Part shown: piece after piece, positions 17,253 through 25,924 of the stretch
Layout of the letters: each line of letters begins with the position of its first letter
How positions within the stretch are numbered: position 1 is the first letter of the stretch
Assembly: GCF_014287435.1 (NCBI RefSeq)
Contig: NZ_JACOPG010000004.1
Coordinates: forward strand, 62,001-126,000
Reading direction: 5' to 3'
DNA length: 64,000 nt
From: Roseburia lenta
GTDB lineage: Bacteria; Bacillota; Clostridia; Lachnospirales; Lachnospiraceae
Made by a program: the position numbers and the translations under genes
Notes under the pieces: generated by a model
The model's input: the letters and a program-made list of their open reading frames with translations, nothing else
Database searches by the model: none
Told to the model about the DNA's origin: nothing

Positions 17253-18212
17253 TTATAAATATTTGCGATATTGGGTGGGAGTCATTCCCACCCGTTTTTT
17301 AAACAGATTCGTAAAGTTGTTTATATCATGTATACCAATCTCGTGAGCTATGGCATAGACAGGGAGAGTGGTGTTCTTTAAAAGCGATTTGGCCCGTTCT
17401 ATGCGCAGGGAGATAATGTACTCATTTGGCGAATATCCGGTATGTTTTTTGAATTCTCTGGAAAGGTAAAATTTGCTTGTGTTGGCAAATGCCGCAAGAG
17501 AGTCCAGTGTTAGCGGCTGTGCAAAATTACTTTCGATATATTTGATGAGATAACGAATATTGTCAGGTGTATCATGTAAAACATTGTTGGCGTGTGAGAG
17601 AATTAACAGGTGGTTTAGCAATTGATCGATACAGGATGAGGCTTGCCAGTCGCGATAGTATTGGGGGTCTTGATAGGTCTTGAGAAGCTTATGGATATCC
17701 TGATGTAGTTGACCATTAAGCTCTTCATGAAAAATTGGCTCATAATGTTCCTGAAACATTTCATAGAAAGCTGGTAACAGAATACCGTTTATGTGCAGTA
17801 TGCCAGTATCCCAATGGTTTCCCTCAACCTTATAAAGATGGTAGTTCATGCAATTGATAAAGAAACCGTCACCGGATTTTAACGGATAGGTTTTGCCTTC
17901 GTATGTAAGGGAACCGCTACCGTCATAGGTATAAAGCAATAAAAATGAGTCAAAACCGGAACGTTCTGTAAAGGAGCCAAACTGATAGTGAAAGATATCA
18001 AAATCTTGTATATAAAAGAGATTCTGTCTGGCAAAATCGGAAATGGGTGGGCGCTGGAAAGCATCTACACTTCCGGAAATACAAAAATTGGTGTTGTGCA
18101 CGGCAGCTTGATTTACTTCTGCAGTCAGACAAGTCGTATCAATATGTTTGGAGGACAAGCGTCCTTGGGATACTGTAGTTAAAAAATGAATGTCAGGGAA
18201 CAGATTTTCCAT
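17253..18212 (-). CDS. AraC-family regulator with a cupin-like sensor domain
   Basis: The 319-residue regulator has an N-terminal AraC_binding (cupin) region with FLLLYTYDGSGSLTYEGKTY and LKSGDGFFINCMNYHLY. The C-terminal helix-turn-helix pair is PLTLDSLAAFANTSKFYLSREFK and LPVYAIAHEIGIHDINNFTNLFK. The start is preceded by AAAGGAGG. It is divergent from the GPH-tannase-GH43-chemoreceptor operon and probably controls it in response to a sugar. The coding end contains the terminator hairpin of the convergent transporter gene. Confidence 0.9.
   Translation of the reverse strand: MENLFPDIHFLTTVSQGRLSSKHIDTTCLTAEVNQAAVHNTNFCISGSVDAFQRPPISDFARQNLFYIQDFDIFHYQFGSFTERSGFDSFLLLYTYDGSGSLTYEGKTYPLKSGDGFFINCMNYHLYKVEGNHWDTGILHINGILLPAFYEMFQEHYEPIFHEELNGQLHQDIHKLLKTYQDPQYYRDWQASSCIDQLLNHLLILSHANNVLHDTPDNIRYLIKYIESNFAQPLTLDSLAAFANTSKFYLSREFKKHTGYSPNEYIISLRIERAKSLLKNTTLPVYAIAHEIGIHDINNFTNLFKKRVGMTPTQYRKYL
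17273..17300 (+). terminator. Terminator of the GH3-GPH operon, inside the araC coding end
   Basis: GGGTGGGA pairs with TCCCACCC across a 5-nt loop and is followed by GTTTTTT. It lies in codons for the conserved KRVGMTP region of the minus-strand regulator, so one sequence serves both purposes. Confidence 0.8.
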
Positions 18213-18409
18213 GTGAATGCCTCCTTTAAATGTTTTTTATTATCATAACAGATAGATTGAAAAAAGCAAGATAATATGATAAGACAACAAGATGACATGA
18301 GATGAACAAGTTTTGGAGAAGTAAGATAAGTATAGAAAAATACAAGAGTCTGGTATCGCATAGCAATGAGGAGAAGGTAAATGATGCCAGACAGAATGGA
18401 GAGAACAAT

Positions 18410-19906
18410 ATGAAAAGAAAAGAACGTGACATGTCGTCAAATGCAAAAATTGACATGGGAGAAAAACTGGCCTATGGATTTGGTGGCTCTTTTGGAGCCA
18501 GTGCCATTAATTTTTTTACGGCTGGTTTTATTTTGATTTTTTATACAGAGATTATGAAAGTTGACCCACTTTTGGCATCTTCTGTTATTGGTATATCCAA
18601 ATTGCTGGATGGTCTGTCTGACCTTGTGGCAGGACGAATCCTGGATAATACCCATCATAAAATGGGTAAGGCCAGAATATGGCTGCTTCGAATGATACCA
18701 TTTACTATTGTATCTGTTTTCTCAATGTATCTGATGCCAATGAACATGGGAAAAGCAGCTCAGGCAGTATATATGTTTATTACATATAATCTGGCATCAA
18801 CTGTCTGCTATACGATGGTGTATGTGGCTTATATGACGCTTAACGGTCTGATCACAACAGATCAGAAGACGAGAGGTATGAATGCAGGATTGCAGATGAT
18901 GGGAGCCGTACTCCTATCTGTTCTTGGTAATGCGACGATTATTACCCTTTTACATAAGTTTAGCGGGGACGTTCAGCATTCTGCCTACGGTGATCGTCGC
19001 GGATGGCTCATGGTTGTTCTGATCTATATGATTATTTATGTTATTAGCGAACTGATCCTGATCTACGGCACCAGAGAACGTGTGAAGGAAAATACCGGGG
19101 TAATGGAAACACAGGAAGAGATGACAGAGGATGAGAAAAAGAAGGCGCATGAAAAATCCTTAAATGTTCCATTCCTTCTGACGATGAAAGCCCTTTTTAC
19201 CAACAAGTACTGGATTATCAATCTGGTGTGTGGACTCGTAATCAGCTTTTTGATGGGTCTGGAATCTACGGTTGCATCTTTGATTTGTACCTATGTGTTA
19301 AAGGATGTGGCCTTCTATCAGGTGTCTGCTTCTGTTAATGCTGTTGCCATGTTGCTTTCCATGCTGCTTGGCTTTGTTCTGCTTCGTAAAATGGGCAAGA
19401 GAAACGCAGTTTTACTGGGGCTCGTTATCCGCGTTGGTGGAGGACTGGTTATGGCAGTTAATATCAGCAAGATGACAATTCTGCTTGGCGGCGTCATGGC
19501 AGGTATTGGTTATGGTATTGCCGGTTGTGCATTTGCATCTGTCATTCAGGATACGTTGACATATGGCGAGTGGAAAAATGGTTTTAGTATGATTGGTATG
19601 GGAAATGCAGCCAATTCGTTCTGCAACAAAGTGGGAAATAGTCTGGGTACGATTGTCATGGGCGCTATTATGTCAGCTACTGGATATGTGGCTGGACTTG
19701 CCGTGCAGCCTGCCAGTGCTATCATGGGATTTAAGGCGATTTATATTTATATTCCGATTATCTTGGAATTCGTAGCTATTATTGCAGTTACCCGATATGA
19801 TTTGGACAAATTCTATGATGATATTCAAAAGGATCTGGAAGAAGGAAAGTATGCACCGGGTGTGACATCATATTTTGAAAAGAAAGCACAGGGAGAAGAT
19901 GAATAA
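18410..19906 (+). CDS. GPH-family sugar:cation symporter
   Basis: This transporter has about 498 residues. GPH signatures are MGEKLAYGFGGSFGASAINF, SKLLDGLSDLVAGRILDNT and HHKMGKARIWLLR, with 12 predicted membrane segments. A charged cytoplasmic loop (TQEEMTEDEKKKAHEKS) sits mid-protein and the C-terminal tail is polar. The ATG at 18410 with GGAGAG 6 nt upstream is preferred over the 36-residue-longer frame start at 18302. It is the first gene of the operon with the tannase-like esterase only 2 bp downstream, suggesting import of an acylated or phenolic sugar. Confidence 0.88.
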   Translation: MKRKERDMSSNAKIDMGEKLAYGFGGSFGASAINFFTAGFILIFYTEIMKVDPLLASSVIGISKLLDGLSDLVAGRILDNTHHKMGKARIWLLRMIPFTIVSVFSMYLMPMNMGKAAQAVYMFITYNLASTVCYTMVYVAYMTLNGLITTDQKTRGMNAGLQMMGAVLLSVLGNATIITLLHKFSGDVQHSAYGDRRGWLMVVLIYMIIYVISELILIYGTRERVKENTGVMETQEEMTEDEKKKAHEKSLNVPFLLTMKALFTNKYWIINLVCGLVISFLMGLESTVASLICTYVLKDVAFYQVSASVNAVAMLLSMLLGFVLLRKMGKRNAVLLGLVIRVGGGLVMAVNISKMTILLGGVMAGIGYGIAGCAFASVIQDTLTYGEWKNGFSMIGMGNAANSFCNKVGNSLGTIVMGAIMSATGYVAGLAVQPASAIMGFKAIYIYIPIILEFVAIIAVTRYDLDKFYDDIQKDLEEGKYAPGVTSYFEKKAQGEDE

Positions 19907-19908
19907 TC

Positions 19909-21477
19909 ATGCTGGAAAAAGATAAAATCCAATTTTTTGACACATCAACATTGAAAAACACAGAAGGCATAGAAAAGAGGGCAGAGGTATCCTACATCAG
20001 AAAGGAATTAGAATGTAGATTTCCAGACGAAGTTTTTAACCGGATTCAGGTGTCTTTTAATGATACCGGCAGATATCAGGCAAAGGTAAGCCTGATTGAG
20101 AAGTTTTTTGGTGGAGGTAAGCCAATTGAGAATCTGCCGCCTTATTACGAGGTGGAACTCTTTCATAAGACGGGTGATTATGAAGAACAGCTTATCGTCT
20201 GGAGCCCTTTGGCCTGGAATGACCGCTTTGCTGGTACCGCCGGTGGTGGAACCGGTATAGGTGGCAGGGGGTACCTGACCAGACCCAATAATACCCAGAG
20301 AGGCTGGACCGTACCATTTGCTGTCATGAATGGATTTTCAGCTGCCACCATGTATGCAGGAAATATCGAAGGCTGGAATGACCACACGATTGATTCTAAG
20401 ACAGGTGAATTGCAACAGGATTTATATGAAAACTGGCGTTTGCGCAGTACACATAACATGACAATGTTTGGAAAAGCCGTGACAGAGATTTTACACGACC
20501 GTCCTATACGCTATTCTTATATGAATGGTGGTTCTGGCGGTGGCAGACAGTGTCTGATGGAGGTGCAGAATTATCCGGAGGATTATGATGGCGTGTGGGC
20601 ATCCTGTCCGGCAATTAACTGGCATAAGTTTCTGATGGGTGGTTATTGGCCGGAAGTTGTGATGCAGGAACAGAACCATTTTCTGAATGCAAAAAAGAAT
20701 CAGTTCTTTTTGGAGGCGGTCTGGAATGAAAATGGTGGACGGGACAAGTATTTTCATCTGGATACATGCAAGGAATTTGATCCATACAGGTATGTGGGAA
20801 CGAAGACAAAAGGTGGTATCATTACGGACAAGGATGCCGCGGTTATGAAAGACATTCTGGATGGACCGCGAAGGGCAAATGGAGAACAGATGTGGTATGG
20901 ATTCCGCCCGGGTGTACAGAACTGGCAATGTGTAATTCCAATAGGCACCTATTACTATCCACTTTTTGGACATCGGATTAAGCCGTTTGCATTAGGACCG
21001 ATTTATATACGATGGATTACAAATCATCCGAAAGACAATTTTAAACAAATGACAAGACAACAATATGAAACTTTATATGATACAGGATTGGAAAAGTTTT
21101 CTGACAATCTGGGCGATAATCCGGCTATTGATGCATTTGTTGAACGTGGAGGAAAACTGATGATAGATCATGGTATAGATGATCCTCTGATTCCGGTAGA
21201 TGGCACATTAGATTATCTGCAGAAAGTTAAGGAGCATTTTGGTGGTTGGAAAGCTTTGGACAAGTTCCTGCGTGTTTACATCACGCCGGGGGATAATCAT
21301 GGGAACTGTCAGGGGAATGGTCCTGGTCTGACAGAGTCGGATGGTATGCGTGCTTTGATGGCATGGGTAGAAGATGGGTGTGTACCCGAAGAAATGCGAA
21401 AGGTTCGCGTAGACAGGAAAACAGGTGAGACTTTGGAAGAAGGGATGGAAGCTCCTTTTCGTTTGGAGGATGAATAA
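19909..21477 (+). CDS. Tannase/feruloyl-esterase family hydrolase with altered CS-D-HC motif
   Basis: The 522-residue alpha/beta hydrolase of the tannase/feruloyl esterase family would cleave phenolic-acid esters from sugars. Recognisable parts are GGGTGIGGRGY, the nucleophile elbow GGSGGGRQ (Ser209), IDHGIDDPLIP (Asp425) and PGDNHGNCQG (His464). The family normally has Cys directly before the Ser and directly after the His, joined by a disulfide (CS-D-HC motif). Here Gly208 precedes the Ser, and the nearest Cys after the His is three residues away (Cys467). No signal peptide is seen, so a cytoplasmic enzyme without the disulfide makes sense. It is tightly coupled to the transporter and GH43 genes. 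Confidence 0.8.
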   Translation: MLEKDKIQFFDTSTLKNTEGIEKRAEVSYIRKELECRFPDEVFNRIQVSFNDTGRYQAKVSLIEKFFGGGKPIENLPPYYEVELFHKTGDYEEQLIVWSPLAWNDRFAGTAGGGTGIGGRGYLTRPNNTQRGWTVPFAVMNGFSAATMYAGNIEGWNDHTIDSKTGELQQDLYENWRLRSTHNMTMFGKAVTEILHDRPIRYSYMNGGSGGGRQCLMEVQNYPEDYDGVWASCPAINWHKFLMGGYWPEVVMQEQNHFLNAKKNQFFLEAVWNENGGRDKYFHLDTCKEFDPYRYVGTKTKGGIITDKDAAVMKDILDGPRRANGEQMWYGFRPGVQNWQCVIPIGTYYYPLFGHRIKPFALGPIYIRWITNHPKDNFKQMTRQQYETLYDTGLEKFSDNLGDNPAIDAFVERGGKLMIDHGIDDPLIPVDGTLDYLQKVKEHFGGWKALDKFLRVYITPGDNHGNCQGNGPGLTESDGMRALMAWVEDGCVPEEMRKVRVDRKTGETLEEGMEAPFRLEDE

Positions 21478-22518
21478 ATGGGAGAATTTATACCGGGTGG
21501 TGTGTGGCTCGATACCAATGGCAAACGTATCCAGGCACATGGAGGTTCTGTGATTTGCCTGAAACATGTTTATTATTGGTACGGGGAGAACAAGGAAAAA
21601 ACGGACGGAAAAAATGGTATCTGGCATTGGGGGGTAAGGTGTTATAAATCCTCTGACTTATATAATTGGGAGGACTGTGGCATCATTATTCCGCCAGATA
21701 CGGAAAATCCGGAGTCTCCCCTATATCCTGAAAATTGCATGGACAGACCGCATATCATTTACAATCAAAAAAGAAAAAAATTTATCTGTTGGCTCAAAAT
21801 CATGGAAAAGGATGGAAGTCAGAGTGAAACAATCTTGGAAGCAGACGATATATTAGGTCCTTATCAGATTATTCATACGGGATTACGTCCTTTGGGAATG
21901 AGTGCGGGCGACTTTGATCTGGCTGTGGCAGAGGATGGAAAGGCATACTATTATTTTGAAAGGGTTCATAGTGAACTGATCTGCGCAGATTTAACAGAGG
22001 ATTATACGAATGTGACGGGGTATTACAGTACCCATTTTCCGAGACTATATCCGCCTTTTGTAAGAGAGGCACCAGCGCACTTTATGCGAAATGGAAAGCA
22101 TTACCTGATTACTTCGGGAACGACGGGCTATTATCCGAATCCATCCGAGGTGGCAGTGGCAGATACCTGGCATGGTCCATATAGAGAACTGGGACTTATT
22201 CACAGACAGGATGAGAGTAAGACTTCTTTTCATTCCCAAATTTCATCCGTATTCAAGGTGGAAGGAAAAAAGGATTTGTATATTGCGTGTGCTGATCGCT
22301 GGCTGCCGGAACATATGGATCGGAAATATGAAAACTACAGTCGGATTTTTGAACTTTTGTTTTCGGGGCGTAGGGATGAAATCAGTCCAGATATGATGGG
22401 AGAGGCAGTGATAGAGAATACAGCAATCGCAGATTATGTCTGGCTTCCCATTTTTTTCGATGGAGACAGACCGTACATAAAATGGATGGATACGTGGTCA
22501 TTGGATGATTTTGCATAG
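21478..22518 (+). CDS. GH43-like glycosidase (exo-galactanase/arabinanase type)
   Basis: The 346-residue five-bladed beta-propeller protein has the start [19 protein letters not shown] and [10 protein letters not shown], typical of GH43 groups that include exo-beta-1,3-galactanases. Further motifs are [26 protein letters not shown] and [21 protein letters not shown]. Length and lack of a signal peptide fit a single-domain cytoplasmic enzyme. Its ATG directly abuts the stop of the tannase gene, indicating translational coupling. Its activity on arabinose, galactose or xylose linkages cannot be fixed by eye. Confidence 0.78.
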   Translation: MGEFIPGGVWLDTNGKRIQAHGGSVICLKHVYYWYGENKEKTDGKNGIWHWGVRCYKSSDLYNWEDCGIIIPPDTENPESPLYPENCMDRPHIIYNQKRKKFICWLKIMEKDGSQSETILEADDILGPYQIIHTGLRPLGMSAGDFDLAVAEDGKAYYYFERVHSELICADLTEDYTNVTGYYSTHFPRLYPPFVREAPAHFMRNGKHYLITSGTTGYYPNPSEVAVADTWHGPYRELGLIHRQDESKTSFHSQISSVFKVEGKKDLYIACADRWLPEHMDRKYENYSRIFELLFSGRRDEISPDMMGEAVIENTAIADYVWLPIFFDGDRPYIKWMDTWSLDDFA

Positions 22519-22534
22519 TGTGGGAGGTACAACT

Positions 22535-23974
22535 ATGAACAGACTACAAGAGACAAGGGCAAATAGGATTTTTGTAGGCATATTGTGTTTATATAGCGCC
22601 GGAGGATTATTTACCGCAATTGTACGTGCCATAAAAGGTGAAACAATTTTTGGAATATTCAGTATATGCAGCGTCGTTGCTTTATTGTTGGTTATTGTGA
22701 CAGCAAATCTGGAAAAAGGAAAAAAGCTTTTTCTACCGGTATCGGTTGTTGCATATGCTTTGATCTATTTTGTGGGATTAAATATCAGTGGCGTACGTGA
22801 ACTGCCTACAGCTGTTGTAGTTGTGATGGTATCTATGCTATATCAGAATCGTAAATTTGTGGGAGCTATGAACATAGTATATCTTATTGATTCCATTTTT
22901 TATGTGCAGTTTGTGGCAAAAGGAGGAGCAAAAGAGGCATTCATCTCCATGGTTTTTACACCATTGCTTATGTGCCTTATTTTTGCACAGTTGACAATCT
23001 GGTGCCTGGTAAAGCAGAACACAGAAAACATGTGTGAGATTGCTGAGGCCGCACGCCATGATCAGGACAGGGCAAGAAAACTCAAAAATGAGGCAAAGGG
23101 AGTTGTCCAGGAAGTGAATACCCTGAAAGAAAATCTGCAGAATGTAAAGGAAGCAACTTCTATTTCTGACGAGAATATGAAGAGTATTGGCGAAGGGAAT
23201 GAAGTAACGGTAGGTGCTGCGACAAGACTAACAGAGATGGCTGGAGAAATACAGGAAGTGATTGTACATACAAACGATACGGTCTCTACGGCGGATACCT
23301 ATATTGACCAGTTAGCAAAAGCTTTTGATAAAAACGCAGGTGTACTGACGCGGATTGTGGATCAGGAGAAGCAGTCTATGCAGACTGGTGAAAATATGAA
23401 AAAAGCATCTGCACAGTTAAAAGACAAAACGGAGGAGGTTCGTACGATTACTGATACGATATTCAATATTTCCTCGCGGACAAATCTTTTAGCCCTAAAT
23501 GCATCCATTGAGGCAGCACGGGCAGGTGAGGTTGGCAAAGGGTTTGCAGTGGTGGCAGAAGAGATTCGTAAGCTGGCAGAACAGACAAAAAAAGCTACAG
23601 AAAACATTTCTAATCTTTTGAATGAATTGTGTGATGGAACGGATATCGTTCATACACAGATAACGGATAATAATAATGTGACAAATCAGCAGAGTGCATC
23701 TATTCTTGTCATGGTAGAGGATTTTGATGAATTGCAAAAGGAATTTAATCAGTTCCGCAGCAGTATGGACAAGATACGTGAGCAGATGGATTATATGGAT
23801 AAGATGAATTATAGCATTTCCAGTCAATCGACGGATTTGTCAGCATGCAGTGAGGAAGTATCTGCTTCTGTATCTGAAGCAGAAAACAATAATGTGCATA
23901 TTGATGAATGCATACAGACGGTACAGGAACAATTAGATAAGATAACAGAACTTGTTATCCATATGGCAGGATAA
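22535..23974 (+). CDS. Methyl-accepting chemotaxis protein with a multi-helix membrane sensor
   Basis: This protein has about 479 residues. The N-terminal 165 residues form about five to six hydrophobic helices without a periplasmic ligand domain. No clear HAMP domain follows; a coiled-coil links to the signalling domain with the hairpin-tip sequence [36 protein letters not shown] split over residues around 325-360. It should signal to CheA/CheW. The ATG at 22535 has GGGAGG upstream. The gene follows GH43 by 16 bp and shares its terminator, so chemotaxis is co-induced with glycoside use. Confidence 0.88.
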   Translation: MNRLQETRANRIFVGILCLYSAGGLFTAIVRAIKGETIFGIFSICSVVALLLVIVTANLEKGKKLFLPVSVVAYALIYFVGLNISGVRELPTAVVVVMVSMLYQNRKFVGAMNIVYLIDSIFYVQFVAKGGAKEAFISMVFTPLLMCLIFAQLTIWCLVKQNTENMCEIAEAARHDQDRARKLKNEAKGVVQEVNTLKENLQNVKEATSISDENMKSIGEGNEVTVGAATRLTEMAGEIQEVIVHTNDTVSTADTYIDQLAKAFDKNAGVLTRIVDQEKQSMQTGENMKKASAQLKDKTEEVRTITDTIFNISSRTNLLALNASIEAARAGEVGKGFAVVAEEIRKLAEQTKKATENISNLLNELCDGTDIVHTQITDNNNVTNQQSASILVMVEDFDELQKEFNQFRSSMDKIREQMDYMDKMNYSISSQSTDLSACSEEVSASVSEAENNNVHIDECIQTVQEQLDKITELVIHMAG

Positions 23975-23993
23975 CAAGTGTAGAAAAATAACA

Positions 23994-24029
23994 AACAAGC
24001 GCCCGGCTTTAGACCGGACGCTTGTTTTT
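23994..24029 (+). terminator. Terminator of the tannase/GH43/chemoreceptor operon
   Basis: AACAAGCG-CCGG pairs with CCGG-CGCTTGTT, followed by T-rich sequence. It lies between convergent genes. Confidence 0.85.
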
Positions 24030-24049
24030 GTTATGTAGCATGAAGTGTT

Positions 24050-25681
24050 TTATCTATGAAGATAGCTATTGGCATACTGATACGTGGTATTCCAGAATTG
24101 ATCCATTACAGCACTATCAAACTCGCAGGTATGATTGGAACGAGGCATATACAGGTAGGCATAATCTATGCCGTTGGATGCTAATGCATCGTTCATATGT
24201 GCACCATGTATATTGCCGACGATGATATCTTCATCTGCATATACCATGATGGTAGGTACTGCCTGTGGCGAAATATAAGAGATTGGTGAAATCTCTGCCA
24301 GTGCAGATTTTCTTTCTGCATCAGACATGTTTTGATAATTTGGAATTAGTTTCTGCGCAAATGCGTTAAAAGTCAATGATGAAGACATCACGCCCGGAGC
24401 AAAGGCCTCTGGACATAAGTCGGCTGGACCGACCTGCTCAAATACCAGATTAACAGGTACACAGGCACTATTGGTACGGCTATAAGCGTATAGAAGAGCC
24501 AAGTGCCCACCGGCAGAATAACCGGAAGTAGCTACGGAATCAATGGTATAACCGAGTTCGGCTGCCTGTGCAACAATGGTGTTGATGCAGTTCTGCATAT
24601 CATCCATGATGTCATTCATACTGGTTGCTGCATTGCGTTCTGCTTCAAAGAGACGGTAATCAATATCTGCAGTGATATAACCCTGACGTGTCATTTTGCC
24701 ACAGGCATAGTCCATGGATTCTTTATTACCACTAATCCAGCTTCCTCCATGGGTGTAGAGGATAAGTGAAACTGGCCGATTCTTTGGCGCATTTTTTGGA
24801 ATGAATAAATTATAGGTGTTTCTGGTATCACGGCTAGTGTCATAGACCTGATTGCGTAATACGATTGCCTCATCTTCCGTTGGCGCAGGTTCATTTTGTC
24901 TTGATGCAGCTGCAAAAGCATTGTACAATGTCAGGTCATCACCGGACAGATCAGAAGGGTTACCATCAGACATGAGCTTGAATCCATCCAGTTTATACCA
25001 TTTTCCACCACCGTTGACGGAGTCATAAATCCAGTAGTAGGTAGAAAGCCCATCTAAGTTCAATTGATTGTTGGAAGCGTTGAGTCCTAGAATGAGACGG
25101 GAAAAATCAGTGGTTGGATTAGTAGTGTAGTCAGGACAAACAATTGGCACATTGGTTGTGACACCATTCATGTACATAAGTTCGGCTTCAGCCTCTAAGT
25201 TCCATTTTTCAAACCATGGTCTCAAACTGGAACGAGCTGCTCTTACGGCAGAACCGGAAGTGATGGTCAGTGCATCGGAACTGATGATAACAGAACCACA
25301 TTTGATGGCTAGTACCGGGATATAGATACTACCTTTGATGTCAGACTCCGGTCCAACTGTCTGCTGGTAAACACCATATTCGTGACGGTAGAAGTGTCCA
25401 CCTGCTTCTACGATGATTCGTCCTTTGACAATGATATCTCCCCAGCCTTGCAAGGCTCCACCATCATGGATGGTCACGGTTACATTTTCAGGAATCGTCA
25501 GGCACTTTCCCCAATTTACAACGCAGGTTCCGTAGATGTCTGTATCTTCGGACCAGGTCGTGTTACGTCTGATGGTTGTTGTATTAGTGACTTCCTGTGC
25601 ATTTACGCAGGTTCCGAATGTCATGAATACCATGACAGCAGCAAATAGGATGCTGCATAGTTGTTTTCTTCTCCTTTTCAT
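24050..25681 (-). CDS. Secreted alpha/beta-hydrolase (esterase) with an N-terminal beta-rich domain
   Basis: The 543-residue protein begins with a signal peptide (MKRRRKQLC, hydrophobic stretch, then NAQE). Residues about 30-150 are beta-rich with repeated short turns (IPENVTVTIHDGG, IIVKGRIIVEAGGHF), like a short beta-helix. From about 290 a BD-FAE/acetylesterase-type hydrolase domain carries YTHGGSW (oxyanion), SGYSAGGHL (Ser nucleophile), YADEDIIV (Asp) and SNHTCEF (His). It probably deacylates plant polysaccharide or glycosides outside the cell before import. It stands alone on the minus strand between two operons. Confidence 0.85.
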   Translation of the reverse strand: MKRRRKQLCSILFAAVMVFMTFGTCVNAQEVTNTTTIRRNTTWSEDTDIYGTCVVNWGKCLTIPENVTVTIHDGGALQGWGDIIVKGRIIVEAGGHFYRHEYGVYQQTVGPESDIKGSIYIPVLAIKCGSVIISSDALTITSGSAVRAARSSLRPWFEKWNLEAEAELMYMNGVTTNVPIVCPDYTTNPTTDFSRLILGLNASNNQLNLDGLSTYYWIYDSVNGGGKWYKLDGFKLMSDGNPSDLSGDDLTLYNAFAAASRQNEPAPTEDEAIVLRNQVYDTSRDTRNTYNLFIPKNAPKNRPVSLILYTHGGSWISGNKESMDYACGKMTRQGYITADIDYRLFEAERNAATSMNDIMDDMQNCINTIVAQAAELGYTIDSVATSGYSAGGHLALLYAYSRTNSACVPVNLVFEQVGPADLCPEAFAPGVMSSSLTFNAFAQKLIPNYQNMSDAERKSALAEISPISYISPQAVPTIMVYADEDIIVGNIHGAHMNDALASNGIDYAYLYMPRSNHTCEFDSAVMDQFWNTTYQYANSYLHR

Positions 25682-25773
25682 GAAAACCCCTTTCTAAAAT
25701 AGTAATTATATGGTTACTCTGTGATTATAGTGGCGGAAATATGAGGACGAGCCATAGAAAATTGCTGTTCTGT

Positions 25774-25824
25774 CATAGAATGTTGCGCTTTTTTGAGCCT
25801 GATGAGATTGCGCAACATTCTATG
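25774..25824. promoter_or_regulatory. Perfect 15-bp inverted repeat, candidate operator or hairpin
   Basis: CATAGAATGTTGCGC (25774-25788) is repeated inverted at 25810-25824 with a 21-nt spacer. A partial third copy, CATAGAAAATTGC, lies at 25753-25765, 21 bp before the first. The array sits between the divergent esterase and diguanylate cyclase genes, where an operator would be expected. There is no T-run, so it is not a typical terminator. Confidence 0.5.
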
Positions 25825-25924
25825 AAATTAGGGCAAGAAAGGGAGAAACCGTCCCAAAAAGAGTAGTTAAAATAAAAAGGATCAGGGATGTGGGAGTGGC
25901 TTGGAGGCGGTGAGATAGAACGTT

